NCBI GenBank assembly: GCA_016704535.1
Contig: JADIZZ010000003.1
Span: 1-64,000 of the forward strand
Source: Betaproteobacteria bacterium
GTDB taxonomy: Bacteria; Pseudomonadota; Gammaproteobacteria; Burkholderiales; Burkholderiaceae_C
DNA: 64,000 nucleotides
Direction of reading: 5' to 3'
Shown here piece after piece: positions 55,266 to 63,866 of this stretch. Below the pieces are notes generated by a model. It was given only the letters and a program-made list of their open reading frames with translations. It did not search any database and was not told the DNA's origin. Position 1 is the stretch's first letter. Each line of letters opens with the position of its first letter. The position numbers were made by a program, and so were the translations under genes.

Positions 55266-55751
55266 TCACTCGTGGTCGGGCGGCCCGTCGCAGAGCGGGT
55301 CGACCGCGTAGCCAGCGCCGGTGACACGGCCGTCGGTGGCCAGCGAGATCTCGAACCACAGGCAGTCGTTGGTCGGGTAGCGCCACGACCAGATCTCGCC
55401 GCCCAACCAGCCAAGAGGCCGGCGTTCGCCCGGCGCGCCCAGGCGGCGCAGCACACCGGCACGACGCAGGCCGGGGGTGGCCATCACGGCCTCGAATTCG
55501 GCCTCGTTCAAGACCTGGCGGGCTTGCCGGACTCTGCCGGCAGCGTCGAGGTCGACCATCCATGTCGTGCGGCCGTAGGGGCCGGTGGTGTACTCCAGGC
55601 GGTCGCTGCCGTCGGGCAGCGCGTGATGGGCCGTGGGCGACCCCCAGGTGCGCAACACGTCGGCACGGGGCGTGCCAAGTTGGGGTGGTGGCGTGGCACA
55701 GCCGGCCAGCACCAGGGCCAGTGCGAGCGGCAGGAGTCGTCGAAGCATCAT
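55266..55751 (-). CDS. Lipoprotein with two BamE/SmpA-like repeats
   Basis: 161 residues. Signal MMLRRLLPLALALVLAGCA with lipobox LAGC. The mature part appears duplicated: LGTPRADVLRTWGSPTAHH followed by WMVDLDAAGRVRQARQ, then LRRAGVLRRLGAPGERR followed by FEISLATDGRVTGAGYA. Each half resembles the SmpA/OmlA/BamE module. Single-module relatives belong to the outer-membrane assembly machine; a two-module form is less usual. It converges with prpE; phoH follows upstream on the same strand. The function is inferred only from fold resemblance. Confidence 0.75.
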   Translation of the reverse strand: MMLRRLLPLALALVLAGCATPPPQLGTPRADVLRTWGSPTAHHALPDGSDRLEYTTGPYGRTTWMVDLDAAGRVRQARQVLNEAEFEAVMATPGLRRAGVLRRLGAPGERRPLGWLGGEIWSWRYPTNDCLWFEISLATDGRVTGAGYAVDPLCDGPPDHE

Positions 55752-55797
55752 GCCCGTCAGTGTGCGCCGCCGTGGTCTGCCCGCGTATTGCGCAGGG

Positions 55798-57474
55798 TCA
55801 CAGCACCTCGGAGGCGAAGTCCGCCAGCCGCGAACGTTCCCCGCGCGCCAGCGTCACGTGGCCGCCGTGCGGCCAGCCCTTGAAGCGGTCGACCGCGTAG
55901 GTGAGGCCGCTGCTGCCCTCGGTGAGGTAGGGCGTGTCGATCTGCGCCAGGTTGCCCAGGCAGACGATCTTGGTGCCCGGCCCGGCGCGCGTGATCAGCG
56001 TCTTCATCTGCTTGGGCGTCAGGTTCTGCGCCTCGTCGATGAGCACGAACTTGTTCAGGAAGGTGCGCCCGCGCATGAAGTTCAGGCTCTTGATCTTGAT
56101 CTTGCTGCGAACGAGGTCGTTGGTGGCCGCGCGGCCCCATTCGCCGGCGCTGGAGTCGGTGCGCGCCAGCACTTCGAGGTTGTCGTCGAGTGCGCCCATC
56201 CAGGGGCCCATTTTCTCTTCCTCGTTGCCGGGCAGGAAGCCGATGTCGTCACCCACGGGCACCGTGACCCGGGTGACGATGATCTCGGTGTAGCGGCGGT
56301 CATCCAGCACCTGGGAAAGGCCGGCAGCCAGCGTCATCAGGGTCTTGCCCGTGCCTGCAGTGCCGGTGAGGGTGATGAAGTCGCACTCGGGATCCATCAG
56401 CAGGTTGAGCGCAAAGTTCTGCTCGCGGTTGCGCGCCGTCACGCCCCATACGGCGTTCTTGCCGTGGGTATAGTCGCGTAACGTCTTGAGGACAGCGGTC
56501 TTGCCGGTGATCTCGGTGACCCGCGCGTAGAGCGCCGTGGCGCCGGGCACTTCCAGGTAGACGAACTGGTTGATCATCAGCGCCGGCACCAGCGGCCCAC
56601 TGATGCGGTAGAAGGTGACGCCGCCCTGCTGCCAGCTCTCCATGGTCTTGCCATGGCGCTCCCAGAAGTCGGCCGGCAGCGGCAACACGCCGGTGTAGAG
56701 CAGGTCGCCGTCTTCCAGCGTCTTGTCGTTGGTGTAGTCCTCGGCCGGCAGGCCCAACGCGCGCGCCTTCACGCGCATGTTGATGTCCTTGGACACCAGC
56801 ACGATGTCGCGCCCGGGCTGTTGTTCACGCAGGCTCTGCACCACGCCCAGGATCTGGTTGTCGGCCTTGCCCTGAGGCAGGCCGGGCGGCAGCTTGAAGT
56901 CGAGGAAGGTGGTCTGGAAGTAGAGCTTGCCGCCGGCCTCGCGATGACCGGTGCCGGCCAGTTCGATGCCGGCATGGGCGTCAAGCTTGCTGTCCTTCGC
57001 GGCCAGGCTTGCCAGTGCGTCGAGTTCGCGGCTGACTTGGCGCACGCTGCGCGCCACCTCGCTCATGCCCTTCTTGTGGCCGTCGAGTTCCTCCAGCGTG
57101 ATCATGGGCAGGAAGACGTCGTGCTCCTCGAAACGGAAGAGCGACATCGGGTCGTGCATCAGCACGTTGGTGTCGAGCACGAATAGCTTGGCCGGGCCCG
57201 TGCTGCGCGGCTTGCGTGCGCGCTGGGTTGGGGCAGGTGCAGGCGTTGCACGCCCGAGTGGTGCATACGGTGTCGCGGCTGGCGCAGTGGTGTTCTCGGC
57301 GCGCCTTGCGGCCAGCGCCGGGGCGCCGTCGTGCAATTCCAGCGTGGCCTGAGCCGGGGCTTCGGCGGCGCGGGTCTTCAGCGAGCGCTTTTCGACGCGA
57401 GGCGCGGCCTGCGCCTCGTAGTCGGCGCTACGCAGCAGATCACCTTTTTTCGCGGGTGGCTTGGGCAGGGGCAT
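55798..57474 (-). CDS. PIN domain - PhoH ATPase fusion (YlaK/PhoH2-like)
   Basis: 558 residues. A disordered basic N-terminus (1-93) is followed by a PIN ribonuclease domain (about 95-240: LFVLDTNVLMHDP with Asp101, ITLEELDGHKKG, VLVSKDINMRVKA). The PhoH ATPase domain comes next (about 340-558) with Walker A GTAGTGKT (371-378), LIDEAQNLTPKQMKTLITR and VCLGNLAQIDTPYL. Relatives act as RNA helicase/RNases, sometimes paired with an antitoxin, but no antitoxin-like gene is next to this one. ATG 57474 was chosen; a TTG at 57501 could extend it. Confidence 0.9.
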   Translation of the reverse strand: MPLPKPPAKKGDLLRSADYEAQAAPRVEKRSLKTRAAEAPAQATLELHDGAPALAARRAENTTAPAATPYAPLGRATPAPAPTQRARKPRSTGPAKLFVLDTNVLMHDPMSLFRFEEHDVFLPMITLEELDGHKKGMSEVARSVRQVSRELDALASLAAKDSKLDAHAGIELAGTGHREAGGKLYFQTTFLDFKLPPGLPQGKADNQILGVVQSLREQQPGRDIVLVSKDINMRVKARALGLPAEDYTNDKTLEDGDLLYTGVLPLPADFWERHGKTMESWQQGGVTFYRISGPLVPALMINQFVYLEVPGATALYARVTEITGKTAVLKTLRDYTHGKNAVWGVTARNREQNFALNLLMDPECDFITLTGTAGTGKTLMTLAAGLSQVLDDRRYTEIIVTRVTVPVGDDIGFLPGNEEEKMGPWMGALDDNLEVLARTDSSAGEWGRAATNDLVRSKIKIKSLNFMRGRTFLNKFVLIDEAQNLTPKQMKTLITRAGPGTKIVCLGNLAQIDTPYLTEGSSGLTYAVDRFKGWPHGGHVTLARGERSRLADFASEVL

Positions 57475-57502
57475 GGGTTTGGGACCGAGGTGAGGAGACA
57501 AG

Positions 57503-57534
57503 AAAAAAGCCGCACAGGCTGTGCTGTGCGGCTT
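57503..57534 (-). terminator. Intrinsic terminator after bcp
   Basis: On the minus strand AAGCCGCACAG, a six-base loop and CTGTGCGGCTT form an 11-bp stem followed by TTTT and a C. It lies 65 bases after the bcp stop codon and ahead of the phoH start, separating the two transcription units. Confidence 0.9.
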
Positions 57535-57598
57535 GGCATTCGGGGCGCCGCCACTGCCGGGCGCCGGCCCCGCAGTCGATGGAAAGGCGTTCGTGGAA

Positions 57599-58075
57599 TC
57601 AAGCGGACTTCTTCAGCGCCTTCACCGCCTTGAGCACGTCGTCCACGTGCCCGGCGACCTTGATGCCGCGCCATTCGGCACGCATCACGCCTTCGGCGTC
57701 GATCAGGAAGGTGCTGCGCTCGATGCCCTTGACCTTCTTGCCGTACATGATCTTGTTCTTGACCACGCCGAACATGTGGCAGAGCTTTTCTTCGGTGTCG
57801 GCGATCAGTTCGAACGGCAGTTCGAGGTTGGTCTTGAACTTCTCGTGGCTGACCATGTTGTCGCGGGACACGCCGAAGACCACGGCACCGGCCTTGATGA
57901 AGTCCTTGTGCTGATCTCGGAACTGCATCGCTTCGGTGGTGCAGCCGGGGGTGTTGTCCTTCGGGTAGAAGTACAACACCACAGCCTTGCCGAGATGCGA
58001 TTGGGGCGTGAACTTCACACCGCCCGTGGCCAGAGCTTCGAATTCCGGTAGGGACTTGTTTACGACAGGCGTCAT
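57599..58075 (-). CDS. bcp: Thioredoxin-dependent peroxiredoxin, BCP/PrxQ family
   Basis: 158 residues. Reduces hydroperoxides in the cytoplasm. The thioredoxin fold has LYFYPKDNTPGCTTEAMQFRD (given in part) with peroxidatic Cys45. The usual second cysteine five residues later is Met50, so there is no resolving Cys at the E. coli position; the only other candidate is in EKLCHMFGV. It may therefore work as a 1-Cys enzyme or use an alternative partner. The C-terminal DDVLKAVKALKKSA is standard. It has its own strong terminator. Confidence 0.94.
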   Translation of the reverse strand: MTPVVNKSLPEFEALATGGVKFTPQSHLGKAVVLYFYPKDNTPGCTTEAMQFRDQHKDFIKAGAVVFGVSRDNMVSHEKFKTNLELPFELIADTEEKLCHMFGVVKNKIMYGKKVKGIERSTFLIDAEGVMRAEWRGIKVAGHVDDVLKAVKALKKSA

Positions 58076-58163
58076 GGATGGTGTTCTCGCACTGCAGAAG
58101 GAAGCCGGCCCTCCAACCCAGCCGGCTCAACTGCGGAGTATAAAGTCTCCGGCAAGTCCGGCC

Positions 58164-58544
58164 TCAGGGGGTCGGTGCCAGCACCAGTGCGGCGAGCACG
58201 CGACGGTGTTCGCTGGCCAGCACGTTGTAGGTGCGGCAGGCGGCTGGCGTGTCCATGGTCTCGACGCCGATGCGCAGCGCCATCAGCGAACGCAGCAAGG
58301 CCGGCTCGACGAAGCGCAGGCGCGCGCCGCTGCCGAGGATCACCAGCTCGGGCTGCAGCGCGGCAATGCGCTCGAAGTGTGCCGCGGTGAGTTCGTCCGG
58401 CCCGGTGGCGCCCCAGGGAAGTACCTCGCCCTGCCAGGGCACCAGGACGCTGTGCTGAAAGAGGGCGGCACCTACCCAGACACGGCCCGGTTCCTGGCGC
58501 GTGATGACGTTGACGCCTTCGGCGGTGTCGGGCTGGAACTTCAT
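58164..58544 (-). CDS. Mth938-like domain protein
   Basis: 126 residues. The small Mth938/NDUFAF3-like fold begins with MKFQPDTAEGVNVITRQEPG. It has VLVPWQGEVLPWG, LQPELVILGSGARLRF and MDTPAACRTYNVLASEHRRV, the standard family motifs. Bacterial members are uncharacterised; the eukaryotic relative NDUFAF3 helps to assemble respiratory complex I. It is divergent from alaA; only 53 bases separate the two start codons. Confidence 0.85.
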   Translation of the reverse strand: MKFQPDTAEGVNVITRQEPGRVWVGAALFQHSVLVPWQGEVLPWGATGPDELTAAHFERIAALQPELVILGSGARLRFVEPALLRSLMALRIGVETMDTPAACRTYNVLASEHRRVLAALVLAPTP

Positions 58545-58597
58545 GCGTGGATAATTCTAGGTTGACCAACCCCATCCTTCACGCGAAGGCCCGCGCC

Positions 58598-59824
58598 TTG
58601 AAACCGATCGCCAAATCCGCCAAGCTCGACAACGTCGGCTACGACATCCGCGGGCCCGTGCTCGACAAGGCGCGGCAGATGGAGGACGAGGGCCACAAGA
58701 TCATCAAGCTGAACATCGGCAACGTGGCCGCGTTCGGGCTCATGCCGCCCGACGAGATCGTGCAGGACATGATCCGCAACCTGCCGCACGCCGCCGGCTA
58801 CACCGACAGCAAGGGCCTGTTCGCGCCGCGCAAGGCGGTGGTGCATTACACGCAGCAAAAGAACGTCAGCGGCGTGACGGTGGACGATGTCTATCTGGGC
58901 AACGGCGCCAGCGAACTGATCGCGATGAGCATGAACGCGCTGCTCGATGCCGGCGACGAGGTGCTGATTCCCTCGCCCGACTACCCTTTGCACACCGCGG
59001 TGGTGTCGCTTTCGGGGGGCACGCCGGTCCACTACCGCTGCGACGAAGGCTCGGGCTGGATGCCCGACCTGGCCGACATTCGCGCCAAGGTGACGTCGCG
59101 CACCAAGGCCATCGTCGTCATCAATCCCAACAACCCCACCGGTGCGCTGTACCCGGTGGAGGTGCTGAAGGACATCGTCGAGATCGCGCGCACGAATGAC
59201 CTCATCGTGTTCGCCGACGAGATCTACGACAAGACGCTCTACGACGGCAACGAGCACACCAGCATTGCGAGCCTGGCCGACGACGTTCTCTTCGTCACCT
59301 ACAACGGCCTGAGCAAGAACTACCGCAGCTGCGGCTATCGGGCGGGCTGGATGGTCGTGTCGGGCGGCAAGAAGCGTGCGAAGGACTACATCGAGGGTCT
59401 GAACATGCTGGCCAGCATGCGGCTGTGCGCCAACACGCCGGGACAGCTGGCCATACAGACGGCGCTGGGTGGCTACCAGAGCATCAAGGACCTGGTGGCG
59501 CCCAGTGGCCGCCTGTGCCGCCAGCGTGACCTGGCCTACGAACTGCTGAGCCGGATTCCCGGTGTCAGCGTGGTCAAGCCGCAGGCCGCGCTGTACATGT
59601 TCCCGCGGCTGGACCCGAAGATGTACCCGATCGCCGACGACCAGCAGTTCGCCTACGAACTGCTGGCCGAGGAGAAGGTGCTGATCGTGCAGGGCACGGG
59701 CTTCAACTGGCCAGAGCACGACCACTTCCGCATCGTCTTCCTGCCCAATTCGGACGACCTCACCGACGCCATCGGTCGCATCGACCGCTTCTTGTCCCAC
59801 TACCGCAAGCGCCACTCCGCATGA
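58598..59824 (+). CDS. alaA: Alanine transaminase AlaA-type aminotransferase
   Basis: 408 residues from a TTG start at 58598. The start was chosen because the first residues KPIAKSAKLDNVGYDIRGPV align with the start of AlaA (about 405 residues), and GAAGG lies eight bases upstream. A GTG at 58547 would add 17 non-conserved residues. A class I PLP aminotransferase with NPNNPTGALYP, the Lys in GLSKNYRSCGYRAGWM, and MFPRLDPKMYP. It makes alanine from pyruvate and glutamate. Its stop codon overlaps the hom ATG, forming an alaA-hom-thrC operon common in betaproteobacteria. Confidence 0.93.
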   Translation: MKPIAKSAKLDNVGYDIRGPVLDKARQMEDEGHKIIKLNIGNVAAFGLMPPDEIVQDMIRNLPHAAGYTDSKGLFAPRKAVVHYTQQKNVSGVTVDDVYLGNGASELIAMSMNALLDAGDEVLIPSPDYPLHTAVVSLSGGTPVHYRCDEGSGWMPDLADIRAKVTSRTKAIVVINPNNPTGALYPVEVLKDIVEIARTNDLIVFADEIYDKTLYDGNEHTSIASLADDVLFVTYNGLSKNYRSCGYRAGWMVVSGGKKRAKDYIEGLNMLASMRLCANTPGQLAIQTALGGYQSIKDLVAPSGRLCRQRDLAYELLSRIPGVSVVKPQAALYMFPRLDPKMYPIADDQQFAYELLAEEKVLIVQGTGFNWPEHDHFRIVFLPNSDDLTDAIGRIDRFLSHYRKRHSA

Positions 59825-61143
59825 AACCCATCCAAGTCGGCCTGCTGGGCATCGGCACCGTCGGCAGCGGCACCTTCAAGGTGCTGCGCCGCAACCAGGA
59901 AGAGATCCGCCGCCGCGCCGGCCGCGGCATCGAGATCACGATGGTGGCCGACCTCGACACCGAGCGTGCGCGCGCCATCGTCGCATCCATGGGAGGCCGG
60001 GGCGTGGAGGTGGTGGCCGACGCCCGCGCGGTGATCGCCAACCCCGACATCGACATCGTCGTCGAACTCATAGGCGGCTACGGCATCGCCAAGGCGCTGG
60101 TGCTGGAAGCGATTGCCGCCGGCAAGCACGTCGTCACCGCGAACAAGGCGCTGCTGGCGGTGCACGGCAGCGAGATCTTCGCCGCGGCGCGCGCCAAGGG
60201 TGTCATCGTGGCCTTCGAGGCCGCGGTGGCCGGTGGCATCCCGATCATCAAGGCGCTGCGTGAGGGCCTGACGGCCAATCGCATCGAATGGGTGGCCGGC
60301 ATCATCAACGGCACCACGAACTTCATCCTGTCCGAGATGCGCAGCAAGGGGCTGGACTTCGGCGTCGTGCTGAAGGAGGCACAGCGCTTGGGTTACGCCG
60401 AGGCCGACCCCACCTTCGACATCGAAGGCGTGGACGCCGCGCACAAGGCGACGATCATGAGCGCCATCGCCTTCGGCGTGCCGGTGCAGTTCGACAAGGC
60501 CTACGTGGAAGGCATCACCGGGCTGCAGGCGGTGGACATCCGGTATGCCGAACAACTCGGCTACCGCATCAAGCTGCTCGGCATCACGCGCCGGCGGCAG
60601 CACGGCATCGAACTGCGTGTGCACCCGACGCTGATCCCGGCGACGCGCCTCATCGCCAACGTCGAAGGCGCGATGAACGCGGTGGTGGTGCAGGGCGACG
60701 CTGTCGGCGCCACGCTCTACTACGGCAAGGGCGCCGGCAGCGAGCCCACGGCCAGCGCCGTGATCGCCGACCTGGTCGACATCACCCGCCTGCACACCGC
60801 CGACCCCGACCACCGCGTGCCGCACCTGGCTTTCCAGCCCGGCGAATTGCATGACACGCCCATCCTGCCTATCGCCGAGGTGGTGACGGCTTTCTACCTG
60901 CGCCTCGTCGTGGCCGACAAGGCCGGCGTGCTGGCGCGCATCACCGGCATCCTGGCCGAGAACGACATCAGCATCGACGCCGTACTGCAGCGCGAGAGTG
61001 CCGAGGGCGAAAAGCAGACGGATCTGATCATCCTGACTCACGATACCGTCGAAGGCCGCATGACCGCTGCGCTTTCGCAGATGCAGGCGCTGCCGACGGT
61101 GTTGGCCCCGATCGTGAAGATCCGCAAGGAAGAGCTGAACTGA
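59821..61143 (+). CDS. hom: Homoserine dehydrogenase
   Basis: 440 residues. NAD(P)-dependent reduction of aspartate semialdehyde to homoserine, the branch point to threonine and methionine. Rossmann loop GLLGIGTVGSGTFKVL, conserved VELIGGYGIAK and VTANKALLAVHG, substrate-site GIINGTTNFILSEM, and catalytic Lys in GYAEADPTFDIEGVDAAHK. The C-terminal ACT domain (about 355-440) begins LRLVVADKAGVLARITGIL and should mediate threonine feedback inhibition. It overlaps alaA by four bases and is followed by thrC seven bases later. Confidence 0.97.
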   Translation: MKPIQVGLLGIGTVGSGTFKVLRRNQEEIRRRAGRGIEITMVADLDTERARAIVASMGGRGVEVVADARAVIANPDIDIVVELIGGYGIAKALVLEAIAAGKHVVTANKALLAVHGSEIFAAARAKGVIVAFEAAVAGGIPIIKALREGLTANRIEWVAGIINGTTNFILSEMRSKGLDFGVVLKEAQRLGYAEADPTFDIEGVDAAHKATIMSAIAFGVPVQFDKAYVEGITGLQAVDIRYAEQLGYRIKLLGITRRRQHGIELRVHPTLIPATRLIANVEGAMNAVVVQGDAVGATLYYGKGAGSEPTASAVIADLVDITRLHTADPDHRVPHLAFQPGELHDTPILPIAEVVTAFYLRLVVADKAGVLARITGILAENDISIDAVLQRESAEGEKQTDLIILTHDTVEGRMTAALSQMQALPTVLAPIVKIRKEELN

Positions 61144-61150
61144 GGCTGCA

Positions 61151-62590
61151 ATGAAGTACCTCAGCACCCGGGGTGACCGCAGCGAGCGCGGTTTCTGCAA
61201 CATCCTGCTCGAGGGACTGGCGCCCGACGGCGGTCTCTACCTGCCGGCCTTCTACCCGAAGGTCGACGCCACCACGCTCGCGCGCTGGCGCAGCCTGCCG
61301 TATGCCGAGCTGGCCTTCGAGATCCTCAGCCTCTACATCGACGACATCCCTGCTGCCGACCTGAAGCGGCTGTGCACGGCCACCTACACCGAGACGGTAT
61401 TCGGCACGCCGCAGATCACGCCGCTGAAGAAGCTGGCTGACGCGCACGAGGGCGGCATCTATCTCGAAGCCCTGTCCAACGGGCCCACGCTGGCCTTCAA
61501 GGACATGGCCATGCAACTGCTGGGCAACCTGTTCGAATACGAACTGGGCCGCCGCGGCGAGGCGCTGAACATCCTGGGCGCCACCAGCGGCGACACCGGC
61601 AGCGCGGCCGAGTACGCGATGCGCGGCAAGCAGGGTGTGCGCGTCTTCATGCTCAGCCCGCACGGCCGCATGAGCCCCTTCCAGCAGGCGCAGATGTTCA
61701 GCCTGCAAGACGCCAACATCCACAACATCGCCGTGGAAGGTGTGTTCGACGACTGCCAGGACATCGTCAAAGCCGTCAGCAACGACCTCGACTTCAAGCG
61801 CAAGTACCGCATCGGCACCGTGAACAGCATCAACTGGGCGCGGCTGCTCGCCCAGGTGGTGTATTACTTTGCGGGGTACTTTCAAGCGACCTCCGGTCGC
61901 GTCCAGGCCACGCCGGAGCGCGTGAGCTTCACCGTGCCCAGCGGCAACTTCGGCAACATCTGCGCCGGCCATGTCGCGCGCATGATGGGTCTGCCCGTCG
62001 TGCAACTGGTGGCGGCGACGAACGAGAACGACGTGCTCGACGAGTTCTTCCGCACGGGCACCTACCGTCCGCGCGCCACGGCCGAGACGCATGAGACGTC
62101 GAGCCCGTCGATGGACATCAGCAAGGCCAGCAACTTCGAACGTTTCGCCTTCGATCTGCTCGGGCGCGATGCTGCGCGCACGAAGGAGCTCTTCGGTCCC
62201 ACGCTGGCGCGCGACGGTGGCTTCACGCTCACGCCAGCGGAGTTCGCCCGCATCGCCGCCTACGGTTTCGTCAGCGGCAAGAGCACGCATGCCGACCGCC
62301 TGGCCACCATCCGCAGCACCTGGCAGGGGAGCCGCATACTCGTCGACACCCACACCGCCGACGGCTTGAAGGTGGCACGCGAGCACCTGCAGCCCGGCGT
62401 GCCCATGCTGGTGCTGGAAACCGCGTTGCCGGCCAAGTTCGCCGACACCATCGAAGAGGCGCTGGGCTTCAAGCCCGAGCCGCCGCCGGCGCTGCGCGAC
62501 ATCGAGGCGCTGCCCAAGCGCTTCGTCGTCATTGCCCCGGAGGTGACGGCGGTGAAGCGGATCATCGAAGCCCACTGCCGCGATGTCTGA
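61151..62590 (+). CDS. thrC: Threonine synthase
   Basis: 479 residues. PLP enzyme converting O-phosphohomoserine to threonine. It starts MKYLSTRGDRSERGFCNILL and has LSNGPTLAFKDMAMQLLGN with the Schiff-base Lys, GATSGDTGSAAEYAMRGK for phosphate binding, and VPSGNFGNICAG. This is the long (class with N-terminal extension) form usual in proteobacteria. Part of the alaA-hom-thrC-glp run on the plus strand; thrB is not adjacent. Confidence 0.97.
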   Translation: MKYLSTRGDRSERGFCNILLEGLAPDGGLYLPAFYPKVDATTLARWRSLPYAELAFEILSLYIDDIPAADLKRLCTATYTETVFGTPQITPLKKLADAHEGGIYLEALSNGPTLAFKDMAMQLLGNLFEYELGRRGEALNILGATSGDTGSAAEYAMRGKQGVRVFMLSPHGRMSPFQQAQMFSLQDANIHNIAVEGVFDDCQDIVKAVSNDLDFKRKYRIGTVNSINWARLLAQVVYYFAGYFQATSGRVQATPERVSFTVPSGNFGNICAGHVARMMGLPVVQLVAATNENDVLDEFFRTGTYRPRATAETHETSSPSMDISKASNFERFAFDLLGRDAARTKELFGPTLARDGGFTLTPAEFARIAAYGFVSGKSTHADRLATIRSTWQGSRILVDTHTADGLKVAREHLQPGVPMLVLETALPAKFADTIEEALGFKPEPPPALRDIEALPKRFVVIAPEVTAVKRIIEAHCRDV

Positions 62591-62608
62591 GCGACGAAAC
62601 CACGCCGC

Positions 62609-63856
62609 ATGAATGCTCCGCGACCGCTGCTCAGCCTGGACGAGGCACTGGCCCGCCTGACGGCGGCGGCCGCCGGCCACGCCATCACCGAGACTGAGAC
62701 CGTCTCCACCTTCGACGCGCTGGGCCGCGTTCTGGCCGCCGACGTGCTGTCCGCGCTGGACGTGCCGCCGGCCGACAACACCTCGATGGACGGCTACGCG
62801 TTGCGCTGTGCCGACGTGCCCTCCGCGGGCACGCAGCTGCCTGTAATGCAGCGCATCCCGGCTGGCCACGTCGGCCAGCCATTGCTGCCGGGCTCGGCAG
62901 CTCGCATCTTCACCGGCGGCCACTTGCCCGCAGGCGCTGATGCCGTGGTGATGCAGGAACAGTGCGAGCCGGTGGCCGGCCAGGGCTTGGGCCTCGTCAA
63001 GGTCAACACCATGCCGACGCCGGGCCAGTGGATACGCCGCCGCGGCGAAGACGTGGAACACGGCAGCGCCGTGCTGCACCGCGGCGAGCGACTCACGCCC
63101 CAGGCGCTGGGCCTGGCGGCCAGCGTCGGCGCCGGCACGCTGCAGGTGCTGCGCCGTCCGCGCGTTGCGCTCTTCTCCACTGGCGACGAATTGCAGATGC
63201 CCGGCGAGGCGCTACGCCCCGGTGCCATCTACAACAGCAACCGCTTCACCTTGCGCGCGCTGTTGCAGGCCGGCGGCTGCGACGTGCAGGACCTGGGCAT
63301 CGTCGGCGACACGCTGGCCGCCACCCGCGCCGCGCTGCGCGAGGCGGCGCTGCACAGCGACCTCATCGTCACCAGCGGTGGCGTATCCGTGGGCGAGGAA
63401 GACCACCTCAAACCCGCCGCCGAAGCCGAGGGCTCGATCGAGAACTGGCAGATCGCTATCAAGCCAGGAAAGCCGCTGGCGCTGGGTGCCATCCGCCGTC
63501 CTGACGGCAGCGCGGCGCTGCTCATCGGGCTGCCGGGCAATCCGGTGTCGTCCTTCGTCACCTATCTGCTGACCGTGAGCACGGCGCTTCGTGCGATGCA
63601 GGGCATGCCGGCGGGGCTGCCTGCGGGGCTGCCGATGCGTGCGGACTTCGACTGGCCGCGGCCCGACAAGCGGCGCGAGTTCCTGCGTGTGAAGCTGAAC
63701 GCCGAAGGCGGGCTCGACCTGTTTCCGAACCAGAGCTCGGGCGTGCTGACTTCGGCCGTCTGGGCCGACGGGCTGCTCGACAACCCGCCGGCGCAGGCCT
63801 TCGCCAGGCGCGAACTGGTGCGCTTCCTGCCCCTGTCGGCCCTTGTCACGCGCTGA
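62609..63856 (+). CDS. glp: Molybdopterin molybdenumtransferase (MoeA/Glp)
   Basis: 415 residues. Inserts molybdate into adenylylated molybdopterin in Moco synthesis. MoeA motifs appear in order: PPADNTSMDGYALR, FTGGHLPAGADAVVMQEQ, VALFSTGDEL, VTSGGVSVGEEDHLK and GLPGNPVSSFVT. A C-terminal beta-barrel domain IV (about 335-415) is present. It starts 18 bases after thrC and ends 10 bases before moaD, so the Moco genes ride on the threonine operon. Confidence 0.96.
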   Translation: MNAPRPLLSLDEALARLTAAAAGHAITETETVSTFDALGRVLAADVLSALDVPPADNTSMDGYALRCADVPSAGTQLPVMQRIPAGHVGQPLLPGSAARIFTGGHLPAGADAVVMQEQCEPVAGQGLGLVKVNTMPTPGQWIRRRGEDVEHGSAVLHRGERLTPQALGLAASVGAGTLQVLRRPRVALFSTGDELQMPGEALRPGAIYNSNRFTLRALLQAGGCDVQDLGIVGDTLAATRAALREAALHSDLIVTSGGVSVGEEDHLKPAAEAEGSIENWQIAIKPGKPLALGAIRRPDGSAALLIGLPGNPVSSFVTYLLTVSTALRAMQGMPAGLPAGLPMRADFDWPRPDKRREFLRVKLNAEGGLDLFPNQSSGVLTSAVWADGLLDNPPAQAFARRELVRFLPLSALVTR

Positions 63857-63866
63857 GATCTCGACG

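Noticed and set aside
55798..57474. PIN-PhoH gene as part of a toxin-antitoxin pair
   Set aside because: No small antitoxin-like frame lies immediately upstream; the gene is separated by a terminator from bcp and is of the long YlaK-like chromosomal type.
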